Shown: positions 52,679 to 62,600 of the stretch, in pieces
Layout of the letters: the number at the start of each line of letters is the position of its first letter
Numbering within the stretch: the first letter of the stretch is position 1
Source: Liriodendron chinense
Lineage: Eukaryota > Streptophyta > Magnoliopsida > Magnoliales > Magnoliaceae
Direction of reading: 5' to 3'
Length of the DNA stretch: 64,000 nucleotides
Assembly: GCA_003013855.2 (NCBI GenBank)
Contig: ML058477.1
Span: 186,001-250,000 of the forward strand
Position numbers and translations under genes: made by a program
Notes under the pieces: model-generated
Database searches by the model: none
What the model saw: the letters and a program-made list of their open reading frames with translations, nothing else
What the model was told of the DNA's origin: nothing

Positions 52679-54252
52679 TGTTGAGCTCTTAATTGTGCAT
52701 ATTCTAACCCCAATTCATCACTCATTATGCACGGTTTACATGTTTAGAGGACTAATCTAATGCATGAATTGTGATTGTAGGAACAAGAGGGAGATTTCAC
52801 AAATTGAAGGCTAAATAGATCTTTTTATGAGTATTGAAGACCATTGGATCAAGCATAAAGAGAGAAGAAAGCAAGGAAAGAAAAGAAAAGAAAGTAAAAG
52901 AAGAAAGAAAGAAAGAAAACATCAAGGGAAGTAGCCTAGACCGGTCAAGACCGGTCGGCCACCCATCTGCTTCGGCCACTGCAGCTGCTGGACACATTCC
53001 AGACCAGTCCGACCGGTCAAGACCGGTCGGCCATAGCTGCTGGAATGATTGCCAATGAAGCCCGACCGTCAAGACCGGTCGGCCAGCCAGTCCGACCGGT
53101 CCAGACCGGTCGGCCATGCGAAAATAGAATCTTTCTATTTCGGGTTCCGGATTTCTCGGCGCAATTGCGTAACTTTACTCGAAATCTGGAACTTTCTTGC
53201 GTAAAGGACACCTCCAAGCTATAAAAGGACGTCTTCCCTTCATACCAAGGGGATGCTAGGACGTGGGGATTGCTTGGGAGACGGATTCTACTTCGAATTT
53301 CTAGTTTTCTTCCTGTTTTAGTTATTTTTTATGTTTTTAGAGGCTTCTAGTTCAAGGATGTTAGAGATGAACTAAAACCTCTTAGCTAGGGCTAAGAGGT
53401 GAAGCTTTTGATTCGTTTTTTATGGATTGATGCAACCTAGGTTTCCTTTCATGTTTTAATTGATGAATTTTAGTTCAATATGAGTTTGAATCAAGTACTA
53501 TTTTGGTTTTTATTTTGATCTCTTGATGACTCCGGGCTCATGTGATTCTTAGTGATCCTAACTTAGCATCTTAGCTTTTAAGCATTAGTTATGCTTGTGT
53601 AGTTCATTGATCTACCATCGACTCCGGGCATGGTAAACGCTTTGATTGCCTTGTATGCAATGGCCTGATTTTCATGTGGGAACTCATTCAACTGAAATTC
53701 TTATCTTTTGTGTATAATCTGGAATAAGTGTTTATTGATTGATTTTGATTTAATTAGAGTTCTAATCATGAGTTGTAATCAGGTCTAGTGACAGGATTTG
53801 GTGAAAGCTATGGTTATGAATCTCAACTAGATTGGAAAGAGGCTTGGCCTACACAATTGAGTGTGCCCAAGGCCTGAGCATGGTTGTGGGAATCAAATAA
53901 ATGAATAAGCACTTATTTTGGATAATTGTTGATTTAACTGCTCTATATTCCAATCGGATAGAGATATGAATTCGATTCCGACTGAGTTATGAGAAACCTA
54001 GTTGCGTTGATGCATTGAAACTTATCAAAAGTGGATCCTTGGCGCTCTAGTGCCTTTTTAGATTGAAATTACCTTAACCATTCACTGTTTAAACCCAAAT
54101 TGTTATTTTCCAGCTTTAGTTCTTAATAGGATCTTAATTACTAGTTGTTTTAGACAAATTCTGAGGATACCCACACATAAATCTCTGTGGGAACGATACT
54201 CGGTCTTTCCGAATTATTACTACTTCGCAACCCTACACTTGGGGAGTGAACA
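52679..54252 (+). repeat. 3' LTR of Athila-like element
   Basis: Same ends as the 5' LTR. The palindrome array at 52,939-53,115 has seven perfect GACCGGTC, plus two altered copies (GACCAGTC, GACCGTC). Confidence 0.95.
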
Positions 54253-54394
54253 CCTGCCGACAAAAGTTGAAATCCTACTTGATCTCAAAGAAAATGCTGA
54301 TGATCTACATACCTAGTCTATCAAGTGCTCAATACTGAATAAAAGGGAATTATTATTCATAAAGGATTAAAGGTACATGATACAAGCATATTTT

Positions 54395-55681
54395 TCAAGC
54401 TTTCCTCAATCCCATCTTCTGCCGGACGTGAACCTGAAATAGATCTCTAGCTATAGGTTTCGTCATGAGATCTGCCATTATCGCGTTGGTAGGAATGTAG
54501 CTGAGGACAACCTTCTTATCTTTCACTTGATCACAAACGTAATGATACTTTATCTCAATGTGCTTGGATTTCTGATAGTGTTTGGGGTCCTTTGCCAAGT
54601 CAATGGCTGAGGTGTTGTCTATCCTTAACGATATAGGCTCACGAATTCTTGATACAGCACCTAGTCCTAGTAGGAATTTGTGAACCCAAATACACTCCTG
54701 AACTACAGCACAACATGCAATGTACTCGGCTGCCATAGATGAAAGGGCTGTGGATGTTTGTTTCTTGCTCGACCAAGAGATAGTTCCCCCTCCGAGCAAG
54801 AAGACATATCCTGAAGTAGACTTTCCCTTGTCGGCATCATTACCCCAGGTGACATCAGAATATCCTTTGAGCTTGAGACTTGTGCCTTCATAACACAGTA
54901 TCAGGTCTTTTGTTCCTCTTAGATAGCGAAATATACGTTTGACGGCTTGCCAATGAGACTGTCCCGGGTTACTCTGGTAACGGTTGACTATGCCAACTGC
55001 ATAACTAATATTCGGTCTGGTGCAAAGAATATCATACATTAAGCTGCCTACTGCACTCGCATAAGGTACTGAGGACATTGCCGATTTCTTAGCTTCTGTC
55101 TGGGAACACGATTTCCTGTCTAACTTGGTGGCTTTATCCATAGAGGTTTCAACAGCTTTTGAATTTTCCATCCTGAACCACTCTAAGATCTTCTGTATGT
55201 AAGTGGCTTGTGACAAACCTAAGAATCTCCTAGGACGGTTCCTGCCGATTTTAACCTCTAGAATAAAGTTGGCTTCACCAAGATCTTTCATCTCAAAGTT
55301 TGAGAAAAGCCAATCTTTAGACATCATCAACAGTTGCATGTCATTACCAGCTAATAGTATATCGTCTACATATAGAGATAGTATCAGAAAAAATCTTTCA
55401 AATCGTTTCACGTATACACAATGATCTTCTTCACTCATCGTGAACCCGAAATTAGTGATGGCTAAGTGGAACCTCATGTACCACTGCCTTGAAGATTGCT
55501 TCAACCTATAGATAGATCGTAACAACTTGCAGACTTTCTTTGGATACTTTTTGTCCACATAACCTATGGGTTGTTGCATGTGTATTTCTTCATCCAAATC
55601 ACCATTTAAGAATGCAGTCTTTACATCCATCTGATATAACTCTAAGTCTGAACTTGCGATAATGGGCAAGATCATACGCAT
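54395..55681 (-). CDS. copia pol: RT and RNase H
   Basis: 428 codons: QMDVKTAFLNGDLDEEIHMQQP near residue 17, LYVDDILLAGND with the catalytic YVDD at 104-107, then RNase H (YSDVTWGNDADKGKSTSGYVF, SSMAAEYIACC, IDNTSAIDLAKDPKHYQKSKHI). This is the copia RT-RNase H arrangement. The frame is continuous upstream through a single TAA at 55,736-55,738 with the RT N-terminus, so the ATG here is not the true start. It ends with the copia C-terminus, 142 bp before the nested gypsy element. Confidence 0.93.
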   Translation of the reverse strand: MRMILPIIASSDLELYQMDVKTAFLNGDLDEEIHMQQPIGYVDKKYPKKVCKLLRSIYRLKQSSRQWYMRFHLAITNFGFTMSEEDHCVYVKRFERFFLILSLYVDDILLAGNDMQLLMMSKDWLFSNFEMKDLGEANFILEVKIGRNRPRRFLGLSQATYIQKILEWFRMENSKAVETSMDKATKLDRKSCSQTEAKKSAMSSVPYASAVGSLMYDILCTRPNISYAVGIVNRYQSNPGQSHWQAVKRIFRYLRGTKDLILCYEGTSLKLKGYSDVTWGNDADKGKSTSGYVFLLGGGTISWSSKKQTSTALSSMAAEYIACCAVVQECIWVHKFLLGLGAVSRIREPISLRIDNTSAIDLAKDPKHYQKSKHIEIKYHYVCDQVKDKKVVLSYIPTNAIMADLMTKPIARDLFQVHVRQKMGLRKA

Positions 55682-55735
55682 TGAGGAGAATTTTGCAACA
55701 GGTGAAAAAGTTTCCTCATAATCAACACCTTCTTT

Positions 55736-56029
55736 TTATGTAAAACCTTTTACAACTAATTGTGCTTTGTACTTGTCCACTGTACCATCTGCCTTTCTTT
55801 TGATCTTAAGTACCCACTTGTTATCAATTACTTTGCGATTGGAAGTCAGATCTACAAGTTCCCAGACTTTGTTCTTCTCCATGGAGGCAATCTCTTCGTC
55901 CATGGCAGTTACCCATCCAACCGAATTCGAAGATAACAACGCATCTTGATAAGAATCAGGTTCATCATCGTCAACCTCAATACAAGAGAAAGATTGACCA
56001 TCGATGCCGAAATATCTATGGGGAATCAA
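55736..56029 (-). CDS. copia pol: RT N-terminus
   Basis: 97 codons with PDSYQDALLSS, WVTAMDEEIASMEKNKVWELVDL, DNKWVLKIKRKADGTVDKYKAQLVVKGFT, the classic copia RT opening. It ends at a TAA in frame with the rest of RT. The upstream linker to integrase (56,030-56,224) is broken by several stops. Confidence 0.9.
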   Translation of the reverse strand: MIPHRYFGIDGQSFSCIEVDDDEPDSYQDALLSSNSVGWVTAMDEEIASMEKNKVWELVDLTSNRKVIDNKWVLKIKRKADGTVDKYKAQLVVKGFT

Positions 56030-56224
56030 ACCTCTTTCACTTCGACGTAACTCAGGAGCCTGCTAAGATGTACTCCCACTGTCCTGATGAACTATAGGAG
56101 GAGCATTTCCATTTTTAGAAGCAGAACTCCCACTCTTCTAAGATACATCGAGAATTTTAAAAAATTCAGTGGGAACCTTTTGATTCTTTCGGCTGGGGTA
56201 TCTGTCTTCGACGAAAGTGACGTC

Positions 56225-56605
56225 TCAAGATTCTATCTCAGTCCATCCTCCACGATCCTTATAAACTAGAACGTATCGCTTTAAGTGCATGGGGTACCTA
56301 ATGAATACGCACTTAATAGTTTTACTATTAAGTTTACTTCTATGTAGAGCAGGCAATAAAACATATGCTAAAGATCTCCAAGGACGCAAGTCGGCTAGAG
56401 AAGGAATCCTCCCAATCCACATCTCATATGGGGTCTTAGAAACGGATTTAGTTGGGACTCTATTTAGGACGTAGACGGCTGTAAGAAGCGTGTCTCCCCG
56501 GAATGTGGTAGAGAGATTGGCATGTGCCATCATCGACCTGACCATGTCCAATAGTGTCCTGTTCCTTCTCTCTGCAACTCCATTTTGCCGTGGAGTATAT
56601 GCCAT
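56225..56605 (-). CDS. copia pol: integrase C-terminal half
   Basis: 126 codons: MAYTPRQNGVAERRNRTLLDMVRSMM carries the third catalytic acidic residue (E in GVAERRNR). VYVLNRVPTKSVSKTPYEMW and CVFIRYP follow; GYP-type motifs are normal there. The frame extends upstream of the listed Met, to a one-base insertion near 56,713 that separates it from the N-terminal half. Confidence 0.9.
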   Translation of the reverse strand: MAYTPRQNGVAERRNRTLLDMVRSMMAHANLSTTFRGDTLLTAVYVLNRVPTKSVSKTPYEMWIGRIPSLADLRPWRSLAYVLLPALHRSKLNSKTIKCVFIRYPMHLKRYVLVYKDRGGWTEIES

Positions 56606-56705
56606 AGTATACTGCTTGATGATGCCAGTGTTTGCATAGTATGTTTTAAACGTTTTAGATGTATACTCGCCACCTCTATCAGATCTAAGAGTTTTAATCT
56701 TTTTC

Positions 56706-57236
56706 TCAATCTGATTTTTCTACTTCAACTTTGAATTTGAGAAAGCAATCAAAAGCCTCAGATTTATGTGAGATGAGATACACATATCCATAGCGCGAGT
56801 AATCGTCAATAAATGTGATGAAGTATTGGCATCTATTTCTAGCACATACATTCAAGGGTCCACACATATCCGAATGAATTATCTCTAGCAAACCCTTTGA
56901 CCTAGTCGCTTTAGAGAATGGTTTCTTAGAAGTCTTCCCGGATACAAAATGTTCACAAAATAACAAATCAAGTTTGGATAATGAACCTAACAAACCAAAT
57001 CTTGCTAGTCTTATCATACGGTCCTTTCCAATGTGACTTAACCTCGCATGCCATTTTAAAGATTCAGATACTACATGTTCATTCGACGTAGCAGACAAAA
57101 CAAGAGGTGCATTATCAATATCTACATCTAGAATAAATAAATCTAAAATCAAGTGTCCCCATGCAAAGATGAGGTTATTGAGTCTTAAAGAAACTCTTGT
57201 CCCGAAAAAATGAATGTCAAAACCATTAACTAACAA
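56706..57236 (-). CDS. copia pol: GAG-pre-integrase and integrase N-terminal half
   Basis: 176 codons: WHARLSHIGKDRMIRLARFGLL (His pair of the zinc finger), then CEHFVSGK, where the second Cys of the usual CxxC is Phe, so the finger is damaged. HSDMCGPLN holds the first catalytic Asp, and FITFIDDYSRYGYVYLI follows. It ends by frameshift at about 56,713. Confidence 0.9.
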   Translation of the reverse strand: MLVNGFDIHFFGTRVSLRLNNLIFAWGHLILDLFILDVDIDNAPLVLSATSNEHVVSESLKWHARLSHIGKDRMIRLARFGLLGSLSKLDLLFCEHFVSGKTSKKPFSKATRSKGLLEIIHSDMCGPLNVCARNRCQYFITFIDDYSRYGYVYLISHKSEAFDCFLKFKVEVEKSD

Positions 57237-57257
57237 CCTAGAAACAGAAATTAAATT

Positions 57258-57599
57258 TCAACGCATGCCCGGTGCATAAAGAGTATCATGGAGGGTTATT
57301 GTGTGCCCTATGCGCGTATGGAGATGATAAACATCAATCCCTAACACATCTTCAGCAGCGTTATTCCCCATGTACACCCTGTAGCTCCCTGTAGCTACAG
57401 GCCGAAATTCCTCGAGTCCTCGATGATCTCGTGTCACGTGCTTTGCTATGCCTAAATTCAAAATCCATTTGTTAGATAAGATATCAACGAAAACGATATC
57501 AGAACAAATGCCTACAAACAAAGTGTCTAGTGACAGAGGAATTACCGTCTTTTTATGGGCATACTGGACAAGCATAATGGCCATGGTTTCTGCAGACAA
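57258..57599 (-). CDS. copia pol: protease, active site lost
   Basis: 113 codons. WILNLGIAKHVTRD stands where copia protease has W-I-L-D-S-G-A: the catalytic Asp is Asn and the following Ser is Leu. The downstream protease pattern is kept (YRVYMGNNAAEDVLGID, LHDTLYAPGMR). A degraded zinc knuckle CFVCRNHGHYACPVC overlaps its start in another frame. Confidence 0.85.
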   Translation of the reverse strand: MSAETMAIMLVQYAHKKTVIPLSLDTLFVGICSDIVFVDILSNKWILNLGIAKHVTRDHRGLEEFRPVATGSYRVYMGNNAAEDVLGIDVYHLHTRIGHTITLHDTLYAPGMR

Positions 57600-57740
57600 A
57601 ACAGGTTATGTTTATCTTTTTAGGTTTCCTCTTTCATTTCCCCTTCTTGGGATTTGGAGGAGCTTTGAACTTTTTCTTGTTAGCTTTCCGCTTGTGGGTT
57701 TCTGCTGCAAAGGTCTTGGCCAAACCTGACTGAATTGCAT

Positions 57741-58346
57741 TCATTTAACCTCTCCTACCAGATGGCCAAAAAAGTCTTTGAACATTGTGATTGAATCAGT
57801 ATGGTTCAGAATCCTTTTAATTTGGGCCCAAGATTCGGGTAAGGAATGGTGCATTGCTATAATCTTTTGATTTTCAGTTAGTTTGCACCCTACATTCCTC
57901 AGAGCGCTTATCATCTGTTCTATCTTACGGATATGATCATTGATGGGGCAACCTACTGGCATCCTGTATTCTTAGAACTCTAATTCTATAGCCCGAACCT
58001 TTACATCTGACTTCTGCTTATAGGCATTAGCTAGTGCATCCCAGATCGCCTTAACAGTTTCATGCACTTCATATGTGGGTATGAGTTCTTTGTGCATTGT
58101 GTTAATCAATACATTATGGGTGGAGCAATTTTGTTTACGCCACGTGTTGTAGCAATTCATCACGACCTTATGTTCACCTAGATTTTCATTTTCAGCCAAT
58201 ATGGGTTCCTCTTGAACCCCATCCAGAGTGTGCGAAATGTCATTCTCGTCCAGAAGGCTTCGCACTGCGCGGGATCAGTCTTTGTAGTTGTTGCCGTCGA
58301 AATGTTGTCCTTTGAGTTGATCGGCGATCAATGCTTTAGAGGCCAT
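57741..58346 (-). pseudogene. copia gag, two in-frame stops
   Basis: It starts at the ATG at 58,346 (MASKALIADQLKGQHFDG, typical copia gag). TGA at codon 24 replaces a Trp (58,275-58,277), and TAA lies at about 57,972. Between and after them the frame carries the UBN2/gag domain: NCYNTWRKQNCSTHNVLIN, IWDALANAYKQKSDVK, NDHIRKIEQMISALRNVG, IIAMHHSLPESW. After 57,741 the frame is lost before the zinc knuckle. Confidence 0.88.
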
Positions 58347-59424
58347 CTCTACATCGCATCATGTATCACTACTTAGTTATAATATAGAGTATTGGCACTA
58401 ATCATCAGCATTTCTACTGGTTATTCAAACTTTCAAGTTTATAAAAGTATCTAATCCATCTTATAAGATATCTGAAAGCCTACATACCTGTATGGGCGGT
58501 GCAGATCAATCAAGTTCTCTAAATAAGATGAAATTGATGCTTTTATGACTATTTATTTGTTTAACCTACAACTCACCATTATGAGTTTATGCATCATTTA
58601 GGGAAGGAATTATATCTCTCACTAAGGTTATGCACAACCTTAGAATAAAAGAGGGCATTCATAACATAAGTTTTTTGTTTTCTAATGAAATGGGGCTTAG
58701 ATCTAATCACATGAGGACTAAAGCCAATATATATAAATCATTAGATTAAAGGAAATAATCGTTACCATTAAACAAAGAAAACAAGTGCTAAGAAGAATGA
58801 AAAATCCAATCACCACCATTGATCGTGTCCATTCATGATGGATCTGATCATCACCATTAATGTTCACCATTGATGATGGATCCTTTCATCAATGTTGATC
58901 ATCATGGTTGATGACGGTTCCAATCACTTGTGGACCCATGATCAATAGTGATCGTATGAAAATAAAGAAAAATTCTCATACATATGCACACATATATGTA
59001 TTAATACACGCACATATACATTAAATAATCAAGAGATATTTGGAGTTACACATTTTTCCCACCTAACATGAGTAGTAATGTGTGCATCATGACAAAGTAA
59101 AATATTCACAATAAAAAATTTCATTTATTTTCTTTCATTTTAATGCATATATTGATTATCATTATAATTAGAGATCTGGACCGTTAATAAAAAAAATGGA
59201 CCACACCATCGATTAGATCTCGCCAAAAAATCCCAAGTCACTTCCCAACACTTGGCCTAAATCAGAATGATTCTAAACCATACATTAAATCATATCAACA
59301 TTAATGGTGATGATTATTTGATGATCGAATGTATTTTAAAATGAAATAAATAATTTAATAACGTGGTAAGGCCACTTACCTCAATTGGGATTTGTTCCTC
59401 TTTAAATCGGAGATCCGCTGTTCA
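58347..59424 (-). other. copia 5' leader, no gene
   Basis: AT-rich untranslated region between PBS and gag, with several ATGATGGATC / GATCATCACC phrases near 58,810-58,950. No ORF of note. Confidence 0.65.
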
Positions 59425-59439
59425 CTATCTCTGATACCA
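59425..59439 (-). other. copia primer-binding site (tRNA-Met)
   Basis: TGGTATCAGAGATAG on the minus strand, one base inside the 5' LTR. Confidence 0.92.
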
Positions 59440-59440
59440 C

Positions 59441-59893
59441 TGAAAGTAATTGCGGAAGTGTGGGCCTCCATGATCTGACGGTCTACACGATGAGAACCTT
59501 CGCAAAGCCGATGATGTGCGGTGCGGTCTAGCGATCCGCCTATTTGCTACAAGAACAAGTGGGTTTGATCACCCCTCTGATCCTATGGTGAGGATGGTCC
59601 CTGGATCATGATCTACGGCTTAAATCGAAAGGGATGAGCTAAATGGATACTCTCCTTTTAGTTTCTTCATTTTCTCTCCGTAGATGTGTTGCATTTGATT
59701 ACGGAAAGAATCCTCATCTATTTATAAGATGAATAGAGGGATAAGAGATAAGGGATGAGACATCTTCTTCCGAGGTTTTAAATCTCTAACTGAATTTCAA
59801 ACTCTTGGAAGAAAGAGCATGCCGGAACATCCTTATGGGCCCCACCCACAAGTGGTTGTCCACAAGTGGGCCCCACGGGTCCATCAACCAACA
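59441..59893 (-). repeat. 5' LTR of copia element
   Basis: TGAAAGTAATTGCGGAAGTG ... CATCAACCAACA. By eye it differs from the 3' LTR at a few percent of positions plus a 13-bp length difference. Confidence 0.92.
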
Positions 59894-60440
59894 CAATGTT
59901 ATTGTCCATCATGTGGGGCCCATCTTCAATATCTGCTACCCATCATGTGGTGTCCACCTTCGATGTGAACCATCCATCATCTGGGCCCACCTCCCATGTG
60001 GGTTGTTCGTCATGCGGAGCCCGATATGGGCCATTCTCATTAGCCCGACCTTAGATGTGGACCATCCAATATGTGGGGCCCACCTTGATGTGGATCATCC
60101 ATCATGTGGAGCCCCCCATTATTAATGACCTATCATGTGGAGTCCACCTTTGATGTGGACTGTCCATCATGTGGGCCCCAATTCAATGTGTGAAGCCAAC
60201 CTTTTATGTGGAACATTCATTGTTTGGGCCGTCCATCATGTAGGCCCCACCTTGGATGTGCAACATTCATTATGTAGGGCCCGCCTTTGATGTTGGTCAT
60301 CTATCAAGTAGGGTCGATTGTCAATGTTATTATCCATCATGTGGGGCCCACCTTCAATATCCACTGCCCATCACATGTACCCATTGTGCACACCAACATT
60401 GTCTATTCATGTGGGGCCTGCCTTGATGGTAAATAACGGG
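59894..60440. repeat. CATCATGTGGGGCCCACC minisatellite, right part
   Basis: About 15 units of 30-36 bp, variants of CCATCATGTGGGGCCCACCTTTGATGTGGA. It is the continuation of 44,755-44,958. The ORFs at 59,805-60,125 are its translation. Confidence 0.85.
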
Positions 60441-60734
60441 CTTATCCTCTTCCTCTCTTTCACCTCTCCTATTCCTCTCTTAAGCAAAGTGTGAAAAAGT
60501 AAAAAAGCTAAAATTATTAGCTGAAGTGATTATATACTTTTAAGTTAAAAAGTTGCTTATTAATTATCATAAACCAAACTTACTTTTCTAAAATAAGTTA
60601 CTTATCTACTGCTACGAGTAGAAATAGTAACTTATTTGGTGGCATCCAAACGGGCCCTAGCTTCCCTGCTAGGAACTTTTTGGAAAAGCCTTTCGCACAG
60701 AATTTGTGTTCATTTGGTTTCAAGAGGCAGTTCT

Positions 60735-61110
60735 GGATAGCCACGCTGTCAGTAGCCACGTAACTACTGGTAAGTGTTACATAGGCCCCGCTATGATGTG
60801 TGTATTATATTCACTCCGTTCATCCATTTTTACAGATCATACAGACGGAGATGAAGGGAAGAAAACAAATATTAGTTTGATCCAAAACTTTGTAGCCATT
60901 AAAAAGTTTTTAATAATGGATGTCATTCGATCAACATTGTTTCTTGTAATAGTCCACTTGAGATCTTGATCTACCTCATTTTCGGGCTCATGGTATAAAA
61001 TTATCTTGAAAAGTGGATGAACGACATGGATGAAACACATACATTATGGTGAGGTCCGCAGAGCACCAATCAGTGGCCACTTACTACTGACAACGTCATT
61101 AGCCAAACTA
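60735..61110. mobile_element. MITE, GCCACG-TCAGTAG ends
   Basis: Left TAGCCACGCTGTCAGTAGCC ... ACTACTGG is inverted against right CCAATCAGTGGCCACTTACTACTGACAACG. The common interior is shortened. Confidence 0.6.
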
Positions 61111-61122
61111 CGTTCCTCAAGA

Positions 61123-61638
61123 GCGAATTAGGAGAGACCTTGACCTCACCCAAGATGGTGCACCCTTACCATGGGGCCCACCTTGATGTATATATTCTAT
61201 GTATACACCATCCATCTATTTTTCCAAGTTATTTTAGGGCACTATCCTAAGATCCAATTATCAGGTGAACCATACTAGAGGAAACAGTAACAGTGGTGAT
61301 TGAACTCTTTACCATTAAAAAATTCTCAGGGTGCACCTTAAATTTTTCATAGCTTTTATTTGCCATCCAATTTGTTGATAAGGTCATATAAGCCTGAATG
61401 AAGGGAGAAAACAAATATCAATTTGATCCATAACTTTTGTGGCCCATTAATGGTCTATCACCACTGTTTCTTATGATATGGTCCACCTGATAATTGGATC
61501 TGCTTCATTTTTGGAATAATGCCCTAAAATGATCTGGAAAAATGGATGAACAACGTGGATACATAATACATCTATCAAGGTGGGGCCCATGCTAAGGGCC
61601 GTACCTCTTGGGTGACTCTAAGTTCTCACCTAATCTGC
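61123..61638. mobile_element. MITE, GCGAATTAGGAGAGAC ends
   Basis: Left GCGAATTAGGAGAGACC ... TCACCCAAGA and right TCTTGGGTGACTCTAAGTTCTCACCTAATCTGC are inverted, leading inward to ACCATGGGGCCCACC / GGTGGGGCCCATGCT. Full common interior. Confidence 0.75.
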
Positions 61639-61694
61639 CCTCGCATCCCTAGTTCATAGGCACTCCTCCCGCATCACCTTCCCATTAGAGTTTC

Positions 61695-62140
61695 AAAAGT
61701 TATGGGCCCCATCATGATATATGTGATACATCAACTCCGTCCATCCATTTTACAAGGTCATTTTAGGGCATGTACCCAAACCTGAGGCAGATCCAAATCT
61801 CAAGTGGACCACACCATAGGAAATGGAAGGGATTGAACACCTATCCTTAATAACTTCTTGGCAGCCAAACACATTGGATGGAAAAAAAGAATTATATTAG
61901 GCCCCTAATTTAGGTCCAAGGTACCTAATCCATAGATTGGATGGCATAAAAAGAATTATAGTACGCCTTAGCATTTTTTAATGGTAAGATTTGATTGCCA
62001 CTGTTAACTCTTATGAGGTCCACCTTTGATTTGCATATTTTTAATTTTTGGGCTCATGCCCTAAAATTATAATCCATGTAGGAGGACAACAAGGATTAAA
62101 TAAACACATCATTGTTGGAGCCCATGGTGTAGTCTATAGA
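61695..62140. mobile_element. MITE, degenerate
   Basis: TTATGGGCCCCATCATGATATATGTG on the left pairs loosely with CACATCATTGTTGGAGCCCATGG on the right. Interior is decayed. Confidence 0.55.
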
Positions 62141-62591
62141 GTGGATTCCACCACCTTGTGCAAGAAACAAAATGTAATTTTGGAATATAATACCTGAAAT
62201 TCTATGACCTATGTTAGTCAAACTTAAAATGAGAGTTTTTTTTTATACTATTTTTCAAAACCTTAGGTGGGTTTTAAGAAAGAGTTTAAAAGCAACAACT
62301 TTTTTAGAATTCAATCAAAATATAGGCATCTATATAGCATTGGCTCTTTATTATGTTAAGGGATGCTCCGATGCTTGCAAACCATTGTATGTTATAGTGC
62401 TTCTATTTGCATTGTGACACTTAAACAGTCTAATCAATTGATCTACATTATCCATTAGGTATGATGCTCTTTTCATGGGATATTGTGCAACTACTGCATT
62501 TATCTAATAATCTTAACCATCTAATCAATGGCCTCTAATATGGGCAACCAAGATCATTTGTATAAAATAGGTCTAACCAACAATTGGAACC
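62141..62591. other. intergenic, no gene
   Basis: AT-rich spacer between MITEs. The ORF at 62,211-62,417 has no family features. Confidence 0.5.
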
Positions 62592-62600
62592 CCTATTTGA

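Larger units (their letters stand above)
46479..54252 (+). mobile_element. Ty3/gypsy element, Athila-like, gag-protease only, TSD CCTGC
   Basis: LTRs of 1,573 and 1,574 bp (TGTTGAGCTC ... GAACA) are flanked by a perfect CCTGC duplication (46,474-46,478 and 54,253-54,257). It has a PBS of tRNA-Asp type and a polypurine tract GGTTGGGGGGGTG just before the 3' LTR. One ORF encodes gag and protease, and there is no RT, RNase H or integrase. The LTRs differ at only a few dozen sites by eye (roughly 2-3%). It must have moved with pol supplied in trans, or lost pol before this insertion. Confidence 0.93.
44959..59893 (-). mobile_element. Ty1/copia element, TSD CAATG, itself interrupted
   Basis: LTRs of 466 and 453 bp with TG/CA ends are flanked by a perfect CAATG duplication (44,954-44,958 and 59,894-59,898). 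On the minus strand: 5' LTR, tRNA-Met PBS, gag, protease, integrase, RT, RNase H (the copia order), then a 3' region split by a gypsy element (46,479-54,252), a polypurine tract TGAGTGGGAGA-like at 45,425-45,435, and the 3' LTR. Multiple stops and frameshifts make it dead. The LTRs are visibly more diverged than those of the gypsy inserted in it, as expected for an older element. Confidence 0.93.
44579..60657. mobile_element. TIR element GGGCCCGTTTGGAT, interrupted by copia
   Basis: The left end CTAGGGCCCGTTTGGAT and the reverse complement of the right end are identical over 17 bp including the flank, and TTATTTGG-type blocks follow inward. The target duplication is 2-3 bp (TA, TAG or CTA; it cannot be decided because the target and TIR bases coincide), fitting a Tc1/mariner- or PIF/Harbinger-type element. 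Excluding later insertions it is about 1.1 kb and carries the CATCATGTGGGGCCCACC minisatellite. No transposase. Confidence 0.75.
44110..60690. mobile_element. outermost MITE of nested stack, interrupted
   Basis: The left part (44,110-44,578) has the common MITE interior, from GGGAAGCTAGTTAGGGCCCA to GGATTTCTCACAAACATCATAG. Its right end resumes at 60,658: CTAGCTTCCC...TAGGAACTT, the inverted counterpart of AAGTTTCCTATGTTGGGAAGCTAG. The same family is at 3,341-3,836. Everything between 44,579 and 60,657 is a later insertion. Confidence 0.7.

Noticed and set aside
59805..60125. 106-codon ORF rich in Cys, His and Ile
   Set aside because: It is the translated CATCATGTGGGGCCCACC minisatellite running out of the copia LTR.
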